Part shown: one piece after another, positions 33,112 to 41,552 of the stretch
How the letters are laid out: each line of letters begins with the position of its first letter
Numbering within the stretch: position 1 is the stretch's first letter
Origin: JANMZO01 sp963763135
GTDB lineage: Bacteria > Actinomycetota > Acidimicrobiia > Acidimicrobiales > JANYDT01
Assembly: GCA_963763135.1 (NCBI GenBank)
Contig: CAVXNJ010000005.1
Span: 310,001 to 374,000, forward strand
Reading direction: 5' to 3'
DNA length: 64,000 nucleotides
Made by a program: the position numbers and the translations under genes
Notes under the pieces: model-generated
Told to the model about the DNA's origin: nothing
Database searches by the model: none
Seen by the model: the letters and a program-made list of their open reading frames with translations, nothing else

Positions 33112-34032
33112 TCACGCACCCGGATCGGCTCGGACCAACTCGTGCGTCGGCTCGCTCACGAACGACCGGCGCTCCAGCCACGCCCGAATCCAGGCTTCCG
33201 ACGGCTCGGCCAGCCGGATGGTGTCGGCTTGCTCCGCTGCGGCCCGCAGCAGCACCTCGGTGAGGAGATGGCTGCCGATTCCAAACCCACGGCTCGCCGG
33301 GTCGACGGTCAACTCGTTCACCGTGCAGACACCGTCGAGAATCACCCCGTTCGCTGTGGCGATCACCGCCCCATCGGCAGACCGCGCTTCGATGCTCCAG
33401 TTCCGCCTACCGACACGACGGTCACGTTCGGCCAGGAGATCGACCGACCCCGGGTTCACGGCATCTGATGAGCAGAAGCTCACCTCGATCCCACCTCGGC
33501 CCCGTACGGCGCTCGGCCCGAGCGGAAACGACGCCAGGGTCCGCCAAACGCGGTCCTCGTCTTGGCGCAGGATCTCAACCGACCGGAGATCCACCACCCG
33601 GCGGAACTCCGCCATCGAGACGAGACCCGCGGCGATCAACTCCGGTGGGGCGTCTTCGTGAATCGTGCAGTGCGGGATATAGGAATAGGACACCTTCCGC
33701 AGGAGTGGGCCGGTGAAGACGCTCGAACGTACCGTCTCGATGCGAGCGGCATCGTCACCCTCGACCGCCAGGTAGAGCACCGGACTCACGGGAGCGAACG
33801 TGCGTATCGGCCCGAGCCTGACCCGCATCGGGCTATTACGTGCGCATACCAGTCGGGTGGATTCGAGGACCTGGTCGATGTCTTCAACCCGCACATTGAC
33901 CGGTGGCACCAGGGTGATGTGCGGCGGCTGGGTGAACAGCGACGGACACCCGAGCGCTCGACGGAGCCCGAGCACTTCCGTTCGCGCCGGCTCATCAAGA
34001 ACAAACGCAACACCCAAACGAGACCGAGGCAT
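33112..34032 (-). CDS. 2H phosphoesterase (2'-5' RNA ligase-like) fused to GNAT domain
   Basis: 306 residues. The N-terminal half is a 2H phosphoesterase: AFVLDEPARTEVLGLRRALGCP, then HxT motif 1 in PPHITLVPPVNV and motif 2 in YIPHCTIHEDAP, with LYLAVEGDD between. From about 180 a GNAT domain follows: VNELTVDPASRGFGIGSHLLTEVLLRAA (acetyl-CoA loop). No 2H-GNAT pairing of known function comes to mind. The ATG is taken at MPRSRLGVAFV, where the 2H fold starts; the open frame continues into the 184-bp repeats and is not believed there. Confidence 0.8.
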   Translation of the reverse strand: MPRSRLGVAFVLDEPARTEVLGLRRALGCPSLFTQPPHITLVPPVNVRVEDIDQVLESTRLVCARNSPMRVRLGPIRTFAPVSPVLYLAVEGDDAARIETVRSSVFTGPLLRKVSYSYIPHCTIHEDAPPELIAAGLVSMAEFRRVVDLRSVEILRQDEDRVWRTLASFPLGPSAVRGRGGIEVSFCSSDAVNPGSVDLLAERDRRVGRRNWSIEARSADGAVIATANGVILDGVCTVNELTVDPASRGFGIGSHLLTEVLLRAAAEQADTIRLAEPSEAWIRAWLERRSFVSEPTHELVRADPGA

Positions 34033-34089
34033 ACGCCGAGGGTAATTCAGCCCAGCTTCCGACCCAATCAGGCACTCGCACATAAACCG

Positions 34090-34600
34090 GCCTATCCGCA
34101 AGCCCGTACCCAACTGCCCGACCACCGAAGTCCAACCTGCCAGCCCCACGTACCGCAACCCCCACGTCAGAGCCACAAACACGCGATCAAACCGCCACGT
34201 TGGGTACCACCAACCGGAAGTTGGGAACCGGGTCACGAAGTTGGATGCCCCCGAACCGCTCTTGGCAAAACCCGGTCCGTCCGAACACCCGGTACCCAAC
34301 TGCCCACCACCGAAGTCCAACCTGCCAGCAAAAGGTACCCAACCCCCACATCAGAGCCACAAACACGCGATCAAACCGCCACGTTGGGTACCCCCAACCC
34401 GAAGTTGGGAACCGGGTCACGAAGTTGGATGCCCCCGAACCGCTCTTGGCAAAACCCGGTCCGTCCGAACACCCGGTACCCAACTGCCCACCACCGAAGT
34501 CCAACCTGCCAGCAAAAGGTACCCAACCCCCACGTCGGAGCCCGGAACACGCGCGTCACAACGCCACGTTGGGTACCACCAGCCTGAAGTTGGGAGACCT
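34090..34600. repeat. 184-bp direct repeats with TTGGGTACC/GGTACCCAA motifs
   Basis: Two nearly identical units start at 34193 and 34377, with a third partial unit at 34562 and a degraded one upstream from about 34090. Period is 184-185 bp. Each unit has ACGTTGGGTACC, AAGTTGGGAACCGGG and GGTACCCAAC, so the unit is rich in inverted TTGGG/CCCAA elements able to fold. The run fills the gap between the 2H-GNAT and sigma genes. All open frames through it have repeated translations and are taken as non-coding. Confidence 0.92.
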
Positions 34601-34666
34601 AAACAGCACACGTTGGGTCGTGCGTTACCCCACCGAGCGGCAGAATGTCGCGGTGGCTCGGCCGGG

Positions 34667-35257
34667 TCAGTGCTCGAAGCCGAGTTGGGAAAGGGCGGAG
34701 CCCAGCGCCCGAAGGCCGTGAAACGAACGGGTCCGGATCGTCGCCGCCGGGACACCTAGCCGCTCGGCGACTTCGACCGCCCGCTCGCCCCGACCGTATA
34801 CGGCTTCCACCACTTCGCGGTGGCTGGGTGACAGCGAGTCAAGCGCCTGGCGGACCGCCATCCCGGTCACGAGCGATTCAACGCGGTCATCGACCGACCC
34901 GTGCTCAGGGAGAGCTTCGGCCGGACGTGACGATGGTCGGCGGTACAGATCTATCGCGATGTTGCGGGCGATGCCATAGATGAAGGCCCCGGCGTTTCCG
35001 CGTTCGGGGTCGAAACGCCCGGCCGCCCGCCAGACCCGCAGGAACGTCTCCTGCACCAGCTCTTCGGCCAGACCTTCGTTGCCGAGAAGCTTCATGCCGA
35101 GGTGGTACAGGCGGCGTTCGTAGCGGGCGTAGAGCTGCTCCAGCGGTCGGCCGAGGTCACCACCCGCGACCTGACGCATGAGCGCGTTTTCGATCTCGGC
35201 GTCGGTATCACCCGCCCGCTTCGCCGATTCGATTCCCGCAGCCGACATTGAGTTCAT
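34667..35257 (-). CDS. ECF-type sigma factor
   Basis: 196 residues. Region 2: LYARYERRLYHLGMKLLGNEGLAEELVQETFLRVWRAAGRFDPERGNAGAFIYGIARNIAIDLYRR. Region 4: LDSLSPSHREVVEAVYGRGERAVEVAERLGVPAATIRTRSFHGLRALGSAL. It lacks regions 1 and 3, as do ECF factors; the DPERGN...GIARN pattern fits the SigK-like group paired with RskA. It overlaps the anti-sigma gene by 4 bp (ATGA), but the anti-sigma lies upstream, the reverse of the usual order. Confidence 0.92.
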   Translation of the reverse strand: MNSMSAAGIESAKRAGDTDAEIENALMRQVAGGDLGRPLEQLYARYERRLYHLGMKLLGNEGLAEELVQETFLRVWRAAGRFDPERGNAGAFIYGIARNIAIDLYRRPSSRPAEALPEHGSVDDRVESLVTGMAVRQALDSLSPSHREVVEAVYGRGERAVEVAERLGVPAATIRTRSFHGLRALGSALSQLGFEH

Positions 35258-36072
35258 CCGGTTCGCTTACCGTTGTACTTTTTCGTTGAAAGGACGGTTA
35301 CGCCGCCGAAGTCGGGATTTCCGTCCTTCTGCTCCAACGAGATGTCGAGCTGGGCAAAGTCGGGCGAGTAGTTTGCGGCTTTCCAGCCGAAGTCGGCGGT
35401 GCCGTCCTGCGTCGAGAATGTACCGACGAGAATTCGGTTCGGCGAAGCCGTCGAATCTCCCGGACCGACAAGCCAGCACTGGTATTCGGTGGTCTCGGTC
35501 GTGGGTGTGAGCCCGGTCACCTTCATCGCGACCTTGTTGATCTTCGCCCCTTTTTTGGGGCTGATGAAGTCGGCGGTACCCGACGCGGTCGGCGTTGGGC
35601 TGCCCGGATTGGGAGCCAGTACGGCTGACGCGGCGACGACGGGCGACGAGCCGAAGGACGAGAAGAGCGCGGTGATGGCAGTCACCAGCGCTACCAGAAC
35701 GATCACGATCCGACCCCGGAAACGCTTCAGCCGACCGCCGAGCGACTGGCCTACTGATGTCGCCCGGGCGGGCTCAACCGTGGTTTGCGTTACCGCGTTC
35801 GAACTCGTGCGTGGGGCCGTCGCAGCGGCCTCGCTTCGAATCGCTCCGAGCGTGCGGGACTGCAGATCGGCGGATGGTGCAGCGTCGAGCGGACCTGTCG
35901 CCAGAGCCTCACGTAGAGCCCGTGACACCCCGACCAGTTGACGCCGTTCGACGGGATCGTCGAGTTCAGCAAAGGAATCTCCGAACAGCGAGGAAAAGAA
36001 CGCGTCGATTTCCTCATCGGTGGCGTTTGCCACGGGGGGTTCGGGATTGGGAGAACCGGGTTCGATCGTCAT
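35254..36072 (-). CDS. RskA-like membrane anti-sigma factor
   Basis: 272 residues. The cytoplasmic part (1-118) is acidic near the start (EEIDAFFSSLFGDSFAELDDP) with helices that could bind sigma. One membrane segment spans 121-140 (RIVIVLVALVTAITALF). The outside part has the RskA C-terminal beta domain: PKKGAKINKVAMKVTGLTPTTETTEYQCWLVGPGD ... GTFSTQDGTADFGW. There is no zinc-binding HxxxCxxC motif. The start is set by CAGGAG before ATGACGATC. Regulated proteolysis of RskA would free the sigma factor encoded just downstream. Confidence 0.85.
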   Translation of the reverse strand: MTIEPGSPNPEPPVANATDEEIDAFFSSLFGDSFAELDDPVERRQLVGVSRALREALATGPLDAAPSADLQSRTLGAIRSEAAATAPRTSSNAVTQTTVEPARATSVGQSLGGRLKRFRGRIVIVLVALVTAITALFSSFGSSPVVAASAVLAPNPGSPTPTASGTADFISPKKGAKINKVAMKVTGLTPTTETTEYQCWLVGPGDSTASPNRILVGTFSTQDGTADFGWKAANYSPDFAQLDISLEQKDGNPDFGGVTVLSTKKYNGKRTG

Positions 36073-36190
36073 AGTGCTCCTGCGGACATCATGCATCACC
36101 ACGGGTTGCCGTGTCGATGTTGGTTCTACGAACACAACGGCGAAAGCGTTCAGCTTGTGACATACGGCCGGAATTGCTGCCTGATCAAAT

Positions 36191-36225
36191 GAACGAAGGG
36201 CACCCGGGAGGGTGCCCTTCCGTTC
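36191..36225 (-). terminator. Hairpin terminator at the end of the atp operon
   Basis: Long hairpin: arms AAGGGCACCC and GGGTGCCCTT around a GGGA loop, extended by GAACG/CGTTC with a one-base bulge. It follows the atpC stop by 25 bp. No strong U-run on either strand, so it may work in both directions or as an mRNA 3' stabiliser, between the atp operon and the RskA/sigma pair. Confidence 0.7.
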
Positions 36226-36249
36226 GACTCAATTTCAGATGTTTGAAGG

Positions 36250-36672
36250 CTAGTGACCGCTCTGAGCCGGAGAACCGGCGAGTTCCATGCGGACGTGAGC
36301 CCGACGGAGAGCGGCAGCCGCTTCGGCATCGGTCAACTCGTGCTGCTTGGATTCCAGGCGGGCTTTGGCAGCGGCGGCGCGGTTGGCGTCGATGTCGGAA
36401 GCCAACTCGGCGACGTCGGAAAGGATCGTCACCCGGTTGTTCCGCACTTCGATGAAGCCTCCGTGCACGGCGGCGCGGATGTCTTTGCCGTCGGGTGTGC
36501 GGATCAAGACCGGACCGGTTCCGAGGAGACCCAGGAACGGGGCGTGCCCGGCGAGAAACGCGGCGTCGCCGTCGGAGGGACGGGCCACGACGAGCGTCGC
36601 CTCACCCGAGAACAGCTTCCGCTCGGGGGAGACCAACTCGACGTGCATGGTTGCTGAAGAAGAATCAGCCAT
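36250..36672 (-). CDS. atpC: ATP synthase F1 epsilon subunit
   Basis: 140 residues, part of the central stalk. The N-terminal beta barrel (MHVELVSPERKLFSGEATLVVARPSDGDAAFLAGHAPFLGLLGTGPV, then VHGGFIEVRNNRVTILSD) and the C-terminal helical hairpin (ANRAAAAKARLESKQ) are complete. Last gene of the operon, 9 bp after atpD. Confidence 0.96.
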   Translation of the reverse strand: MADSSSATMHVELVSPERKLFSGEATLVVARPSDGDAAFLAGHAPFLGLLGTGPVLIRTPDGKDIRAAVHGGFIEVRNNRVTILSDVAELASDIDANRAAAAKARLESKQHELTDAEAAAALRRAHVRMELAGSPAQSGH

Positions 36673-36681
36673 GGGGGCCTC

Positions 36682-38149
36682 TTACAGTTCGCCGCGCTCG
36701 AGCTTGGCAGCCTTCTCCAGAACGGAGTCGATACCGCCGACGTTCAAGAACGCCTGCTCGGGGATGTGGTCGAGTTCACCGGCGGTGATCTTCTCGAAGG
36801 ACTCGATGGTGTCGGACACCGGCGTGAAGACGCCTTCCATACCGGTGAACGCCTTCGCGACGAACATCGGCTGGGACAGGAACTTCTGCACCTTACGAGC
36901 GCGCTGGACCAGGACCTTGTCTTCTTCGGACAGTTCGTCGATGCCGAGAATGGCGATGATGTCCTGGAGTTCCTTGTAGCGCTGGAGGATCTGCTGCACA
37001 CGACGGGCGACGTTGTAATGGCGATCGCCGACGACGTCGGGAGCAAGAATCGTGGAGGTCGAAGCGAGCGGGTCCACGGCGGGGAAGATGCCGAGGGCGG
37101 CAATTTCACGGGCCAAGTTGGTCGTGGCGTCGAGGTGGCGGAACGTGGTGAACGGGGCCGGGTCGGTGTAGTCGTCGGCGGGCACGTACACGGCCTGCAG
37201 CGAGGTGATCGAGTGGCCGCGGGTCGAGGTGATGCGCTCCTGGAGCTGGCCCATCTCGTCGGCGAGGGTCGGCTGGTAACCCACCGCGGAAGGCATACGA
37301 CCGAGGAGGGTCGAAACTTCGGAACCGGCCTGGGTGAAGCGGAAGACGTTGTCGACGAAGAGGAGCACGTCTTGGTTCTGCACGTCACGGAAGTACTCGG
37401 CCATGGTGAGCGCCGAGAGGGCGACGCGAAGGCGCACGCCTGGCGGCTCGTCCATCTGGCCGTACACGAGGGCGGCGTTGTCGATAACGAACTTGCCCTC
37501 TTCACCGGTGGAGGTTTCCTTCATTTCCAACCAGAGGTCGGTACCTTCACGGGTGCGCTCGCCGACGCCGGCGAATACGGACACGCCACCGAACTCCTTG
37601 GCCACGCGGGTGATCATCTCGAGGATGAGAACGGTCTTGCCTACACCGGCGCCACCGAAGAGGCCGATCTTGCCGCCCTTCACGTAGGGCTCGAGGAGGT
37701 CGATGACCTTCACGCCGGTTTCGAACATTTCACGCTTCGGTTCGAGGGTGTCGAACGCCGGTGCCTTGCGGTGGATGGCCCAACGCTCGGTGACGCCTTC
37801 GAGCGGCGCGCCGCCGGTGTCGAGCGGCTGGCCGAGCACGTTGAACACGTGGCCCTTCACAATGTCGCCCACCGGCACCTGGATGCCGTGGCCGAGCTGC
37901 TTCACTTCGGCGCCGCGGGTCAGACCGTCGGTCGGCTTCATCGCGATCCACGCGCACCCGGTTCTCACCGATGTGCTGCGCAACTTCGGCCCAGATCTCG
38001 TCGGTCACACCGTCGACGGTGAGCGTGAAGATCACGGCGTCGTTGATCTCGGGAAGCGAACCCGCGGGGAACTCGACGTCGACAACGGGTCCGGCAATGG
38101 ACACGATGCGGCCGTTCTGAAGTACGGGGGTGTTTTCGGTCATCGTCAT
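36682..38149 (-). CDS. atpD: ATP synthase F1 beta subunit, +1 frameshift as written
   Basis: Catalytic subunit. The start reads QNGRIVSIAGPVVDVEFPAGSLPEI up to AQHIGENRVR. One extra base at 37948/37949 (coding strand GTGGATC for GTGATC) then throws the frame. The gene resumes with IAMKPTDGLTRGAEVKQLG and runs intact to the stop, including P-loop GGAGVGKT, the catalytic Glu in GVGERTREG, LFVDNVFRFTQAGSEVS and the LASTSTILAP region. Corrected length is 488 residues. Because F1 beta is needed for a working enzyme and all other atp genes are intact, the extra base is most likely an error in the sequence. Confidence 0.92.
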
Positions 38150-38232
38150 AGTGATGTTCCTTGGCAGTTGCTTGGGTGTTGTTGCGGAGCAGTGAAAGTT
38201 ACGGGTGCGGCTGGAGATCCGGTGCCGCTGGA

Positions 38233-39249
38233 TCAGTGATGATGCTCGGCGCCGTGAAGCACATGGCGCTCGGCATTGTGGAGACGGGCCTCGAAGAAGT
38301 CGTCGTTGGAGACCCGTTCGATGCTGGATCCCCCGTCGTTGGCGTCTTTCAACGCTTCGGCGCCGCCGACGATTTCCATGATTTCCGTGGTGATCGCCGC
38401 CTGGCGGGCGGTGTTCATCTGCCGGCTGAGCTTCTTGACGAGCTCACCGGCGTTTTCGGTGGCGGACTTCATGGCCCGTTGACGGGCCGCATGCTCGGAA
38501 GCCGCTGCATCGAGGAGTGCGGCGAAGAGCCGACTTTCGACATACCGGGGGAGCAGCGATCCGAGAATCGTGTTGGGCTCCGGCTCGTATTCGTAGTCGG
38601 ACTTCGGACCGGCAGCTGCTGCGCCGTGACCATCGGTACCGGCACCAGCCGCAGGAGCGTCGATTTCCATGGGCATGAAGCGGCGCATGATCGGACGCTG
38701 CGAGCCCGCCGAGAGGAATTGCGTGTACAGAAGCTCAACCTGGTCGATGTCGCCGGAATCGAAGCGGCCGACGACTTCCGCGGCAATCGCCCGGGCATCT
38801 TCGTAGGTCGGGTTGTCGGTGAAGCCCTTGAAGGCCGCAGCGACGGTGTACTTGCGGAACTTGAAGTAGTCCTCAACCTTTTTGCCGACGGCGATGATGA
38901 TGTACTCACGACCGGCGGCGGTATCGGCGACCATCGAGCGCTCGGCCATACGGATGATGGCGGAGTTGTAGGCACCAGCGAGACCGCGGTCGCCGGCAAC
39001 AACGATGTACGCGATCTTCTTGGCGTCGGGCTTCGGGGTCAGCAGCGGCTGACCGGCTCCGGCGCCCGACGACGCGAGGCTCTGGATCACTGACGTGATC
39101 TGGTCCGTGTACGGACGTGCTGCTGCGACTCGCTGCTGAGCTTTCACGATGCGCGTGGCAGCGATGAGCTCCATAGCGCGCGTGATCTTCTTCGTTGAGT
39201 TGACGCTCTTGATGCGACGTCGCAGGATGCGTTCTTCGCCACCAGCCAT
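38233..39249 (-). CDS. atpG: ATP synthase F1 gamma subunit
   Basis: 338 residues, longer than the usual 290-300. The ends match the rotor helices: GGEERILRRRIKSVNSTKKITRAMELIAATRI at the N-terminus and SEHAARQRAMKSATENAGELVKKLSRQMNTARQAAITTEIMEIVGGAEAL at the C-terminus. The added length is an Ala/Gly-rich insert near residue 200 (APAAGAGTDGHGAAAAGPKSD) and a short His-rich tail. Actinobacterial gamma subunits often have extra loops that curb ATP hydrolysis; whether this one does is unknown. Confidence 0.94.
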   Translation of the reverse strand: MAGGEERILRRRIKSVNSTKKITRAMELIAATRIVKAQQRVAAARPYTDQITSVIQSLASSGAGAGQPLLTPKPDAKKIAYIVVAGDRGLAGAYNSAIIRMAERSMVADTAAGREYIIIAVGKKVEDYFKFRKYTVAAAFKGFTDNPTYEDARAIAAEVVGRFDSGDIDQVELLYTQFLSAGSQRPIMRRFMPMEIDAPAAGAGTDGHGAAAAGPKSDYEYEPEPNTILGSLLPRYVESRLFAALLDAAASEHAARQRAMKSATENAGELVKKLSRQMNTARQAAITTEIMEIVGGAEALKDANDGGSSIERVSNDDFFEARLHNAERHVLHGAEHHH

Positions 39250-39319
39250 GGTCCGTGAGCCTTCCTGTTCCTAGTTCCTGATCCGAATGTTTTCTGTCAG
39301 CGCAAGCCGCGATAGCGAC

Positions 39320-40837
39320 TTAGGCCTTGGCCCGGAAGCTGTCTTTGGCCGAGTTGATGGCCTTTTCCAGACGGGCGTCGTCGACCGGCTTACCGGTGGT
39401 GCGGATGTCGTCGAGGATGTCGCGGTGCTGGGTGCGGAACGTGTCGAGGAGGTGCTCTTCGAACGGGCGAACCTGGCGGACTTCGAGATCGTCGAGGTAG
39501 CCGCGGGTACCCGCATAGATCGAGACGACCTGCTCCTCAACGCGAAGCGGCGAGTAGTTCGCCTGCTTCAGCAGTTCGACAAGGCGGTAGCCACGGTCGA
39601 GCTGGGCCTGCGACACCTTGTCGAGTTCGGAACCGAAGGCCGCGAAGGCTTCGAGCTCACGGAACTGGGCGAGGTCGATCTTCATGGAGCCGGCGACCGC
39701 GGACATGGCCTTGATCTGAGCGGACGAACCCACGCGAGACACCGAGATACCCACGTTCATGGCGGGGCGGATACCGGAGTTGAAGAGGTCGAGGTCGAGG
39801 AACACCTGGCCGTCGGTGATCGAGATCACGTTGGTCGGGATGTACGCCGAAACGTCGCCGGCCTTGGTCTCCACGATCGGCAGAGCGGTAAGCGAACCGC
39901 CGCCCATGGCGTCGGACAGCTTGGCCGCACGCTCGAGAAGGCGGCTGTGTAGGTAGAACACGTCGCCGGGGTATGCCTCACGGCCTGGCGGACGACGGAG
40001 GAGCAGCGACATCTGACGGTAGGCCTCGGCCTGCTTCGACAGGTCGTCGTAGACCACGAGGCCATGGTCGCCGGCTTCCATCCAGTGCTGGCCGATGGCC
40101 GCACCGGTGAACGGAGCGAGGTACTGGAACGGGGCCGGGTCGGCGGCGGGAGCGTTGATGACGACCGTGTATTCCATGGCGCCGGCTTCTTCGAGCGCAC
40201 GCACGGTCTCGGCGACCGAGGAACCCTTCTGGCCGACGGCGACGTAGATGCACTTCACGCCGAGACCCTTCTGGTTCATGATCGTGTCGATCGCGACCGA
40301 GGTCTTGCCGGTCTTGCGGTCACCAATGATGAGCTCGCGCTGGCCACGACCGATCGGGGTCATGGCGTCGATCACCTTGATGCCGGTCTGCATCGGCTCC
40401 TTCACCGGCTTGCGGCCGACGATGCCAGGAGCCTGGATTTCCACACGGCGGGGCTGCACATTGCTGAGCGGTCCCTTGCCGTCGATCGGCTCGCCGAGAG
40501 CGTTGAGCACACGACCGAGAACGCCGTCGCCGACGGAGACCTGCAAGATCTTGCCGGTCGCCTTCACCGCCTGACCTTCCTGGATGTGGCCGACGTCGCC
40601 GAGAACCACGGCGCCGATCGAGTCTTCGTCGAGGTTCAGGGCCAGGCCCATGGTGCCGCCGTCGAACTCGAGGAGTTCGTTTACCGCGCAGCCCGGGAGA
40701 CCGCCGACACGGGCGATGCCGTCGCCGACTTCAAGGATGCGGCCAACCTGCTCGCTGACGAGCGTTGGGTTGTACGAGGCAAGGCTTGAGCGAAGCGCTG
40801 CGGTGATGTCATCGGTTGAGATGGTGAGCTCGGCCAT
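39320..40837 (-). CDS. atpA: ATP synthase F1 alpha subunit
   Basis: 505 residues. Non-catalytic nucleotide-binding subunit with P-loop GDRKTGKT at 172-179, LPIVETKAGDVSAYIPTNVISITDGQVFL and the RPAMNVGISVSRVGSSAQ segment containing the arginine finger. Intact and of normal length. A 188-bp gap separates it from atpH upstream, unusually wide for this operon. Confidence 0.97.
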   Translation of the reverse strand: MAELTISTDDITAALRSSLASYNPTLVSEQVGRILEVGDGIARVGGLPGCAVNELLEFDGGTMGLALNLDEDSIGAVVLGDVGHIQEGQAVKATGKILQVSVGDGVLGRVLNALGEPIDGKGPLSNVQPRRVEIQAPGIVGRKPVKEPMQTGIKVIDAMTPIGRGQRELIIGDRKTGKTSVAIDTIMNQKGLGVKCIYVAVGQKGSSVAETVRALEEAGAMEYTVVINAPAADPAPFQYLAPFTGAAIGQHWMEAGDHGLVVYDDLSKQAEAYRQMSLLLRRPPGREAYPGDVFYLHSRLLERAAKLSDAMGGGSLTALPIVETKAGDVSAYIPTNVISITDGQVFLDLDLFNSGIRPAMNVGISVSRVGSSAQIKAMSAVAGSMKIDLAQFRELEAFAAFGSELDKVSQAQLDRGYRLVELLKQANYSPLRVEEQVVSIYAGTRGYLDDLEVRQVRPFEEHLLDTFRTQHRDILDDIRTTGKPVDDARLEKAINSAKDSFRAKA

Positions 40838-41025
40838 GGTGGCTTGTGACTCCTGAGTTCGAGACGGAGATACGAAAAGACGTGCGGTGTGTTGCTGGCG
40901 CTGCGGGTGCTGCCGATGGTGCGACTACTTCTGCAAAATGCGACTACATCTACAAAACGTGTGCCCGAATGCTCGGGCGGGACCGGCCGAGGCCGATCTG
41001 ACTAGCCGGGCAAGCCCGATCTAGA
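40838..41025. repeat. atpH-atpA gap with 19-bp tandem duplication and dyads
   Basis: Contains two tandem copies of TGCGACTACTTCTGCAAAA (second with two changes) at 40920-40957. Next to the atpH stop is a cluster of GATCT/AGATC dyads (GATCTAGATCAGATC). Such a gap inside an otherwise tight operon may hold an mRNA processing site or a secondary promoter. Confidence 0.75.
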
Positions 41026-41550
41026 TCAGATCGCTGCCTTCAGCTGATCAAGACGATGGCGGATCGAACCGTCGATGACCGAGTCGCCGACCTTGGTGAT
41101 GACGCCACCGAGGACCGACGGATCGACGAGGAACGTAAGCGAAACGGACTTGCCGGTCGACTTCTCGACCGCCGCGGTGAGGGCGGCCTGCTGCTCGGTG
41201 GTGAGCGGGTGCGCCGAGCGAACTTCGCCCGATGCCTTGCCCTGCTCGGCTGCCGACTTGGCCAGCAGTGCCTGCACGAGCGACGGAAGCTCGCGGGCCC
41301 GGCCGGCGCCGACAACCATCGACACCAGGTTGGTCGTGACGCTGTGGGCTTTGCTACCCAGAAGCGTCTCGACGACCTGCTGACGCCGATCAAGCGGAAC
41401 CGCCTGATCGGTCAGCGTCTGCTGCAGCTCCGGCGAACTCTCGTAGGCGTTTGCGAACGTGGCCAGTTCGTTGCCGACGACGCCAAGAGCCCCTTCGGCC
41501 TTGGCGACTTCATAGAACGCGGCTGCGTATCCTTCTGCGAGAGCCGACAT
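41026..41550 (-). CDS. atpH: ATP synthase F1 delta subunit
   Basis: 174 residues; links F1 to the peripheral stalk. N-terminal helical domain SALAEGYAAAFYEVAKAEGALG, then FANAYESSPELQQTLTDQAVPLDRRQQVVETLL, and the C-terminal conserved SLTFLVDPSVLGGVITKVGDSVIDGSIRHRLDQLK. Not fused to the b subunit, unlike mycobacteria. Starts 2 bp after atpF. Confidence 0.95.
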   Translation of the reverse strand: MSALAEGYAAAFYEVAKAEGALGVVGNELATFANAYESSPELQQTLTDQAVPLDRRQQVVETLLGSKAHSVTTNLVSMVVGAGRARELPSLVQALLAKSAAEQGKASGEVRSAHPLTTEQQAALTAAVEKSTGKSVSLTFLVDPSVLGGVITKVGDSVIDGSIRHRLDQLKAAI

Positions 41551-41552
41551 GG

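Noticed and set aside
33562..34587. Forward frame running through the 184-bp repeats, with repeated peptide units
   Set aside because: It covers the opposite strand of the 2H-GNAT gene, then non-coding repeats; no start site or family supports it.
37940..37955. Programmed +1 frameshifting in atpD
   Set aside because: No slow codon, stop or slippery motif is shared with the other shift sites, and atpD is not known to use recoding.
36766..38022. 418-codon forward frame opposite atpD
   Set aside because: Shadow of atpD; the Glu/Gly/His-rich translation mirrors the opposite strand.
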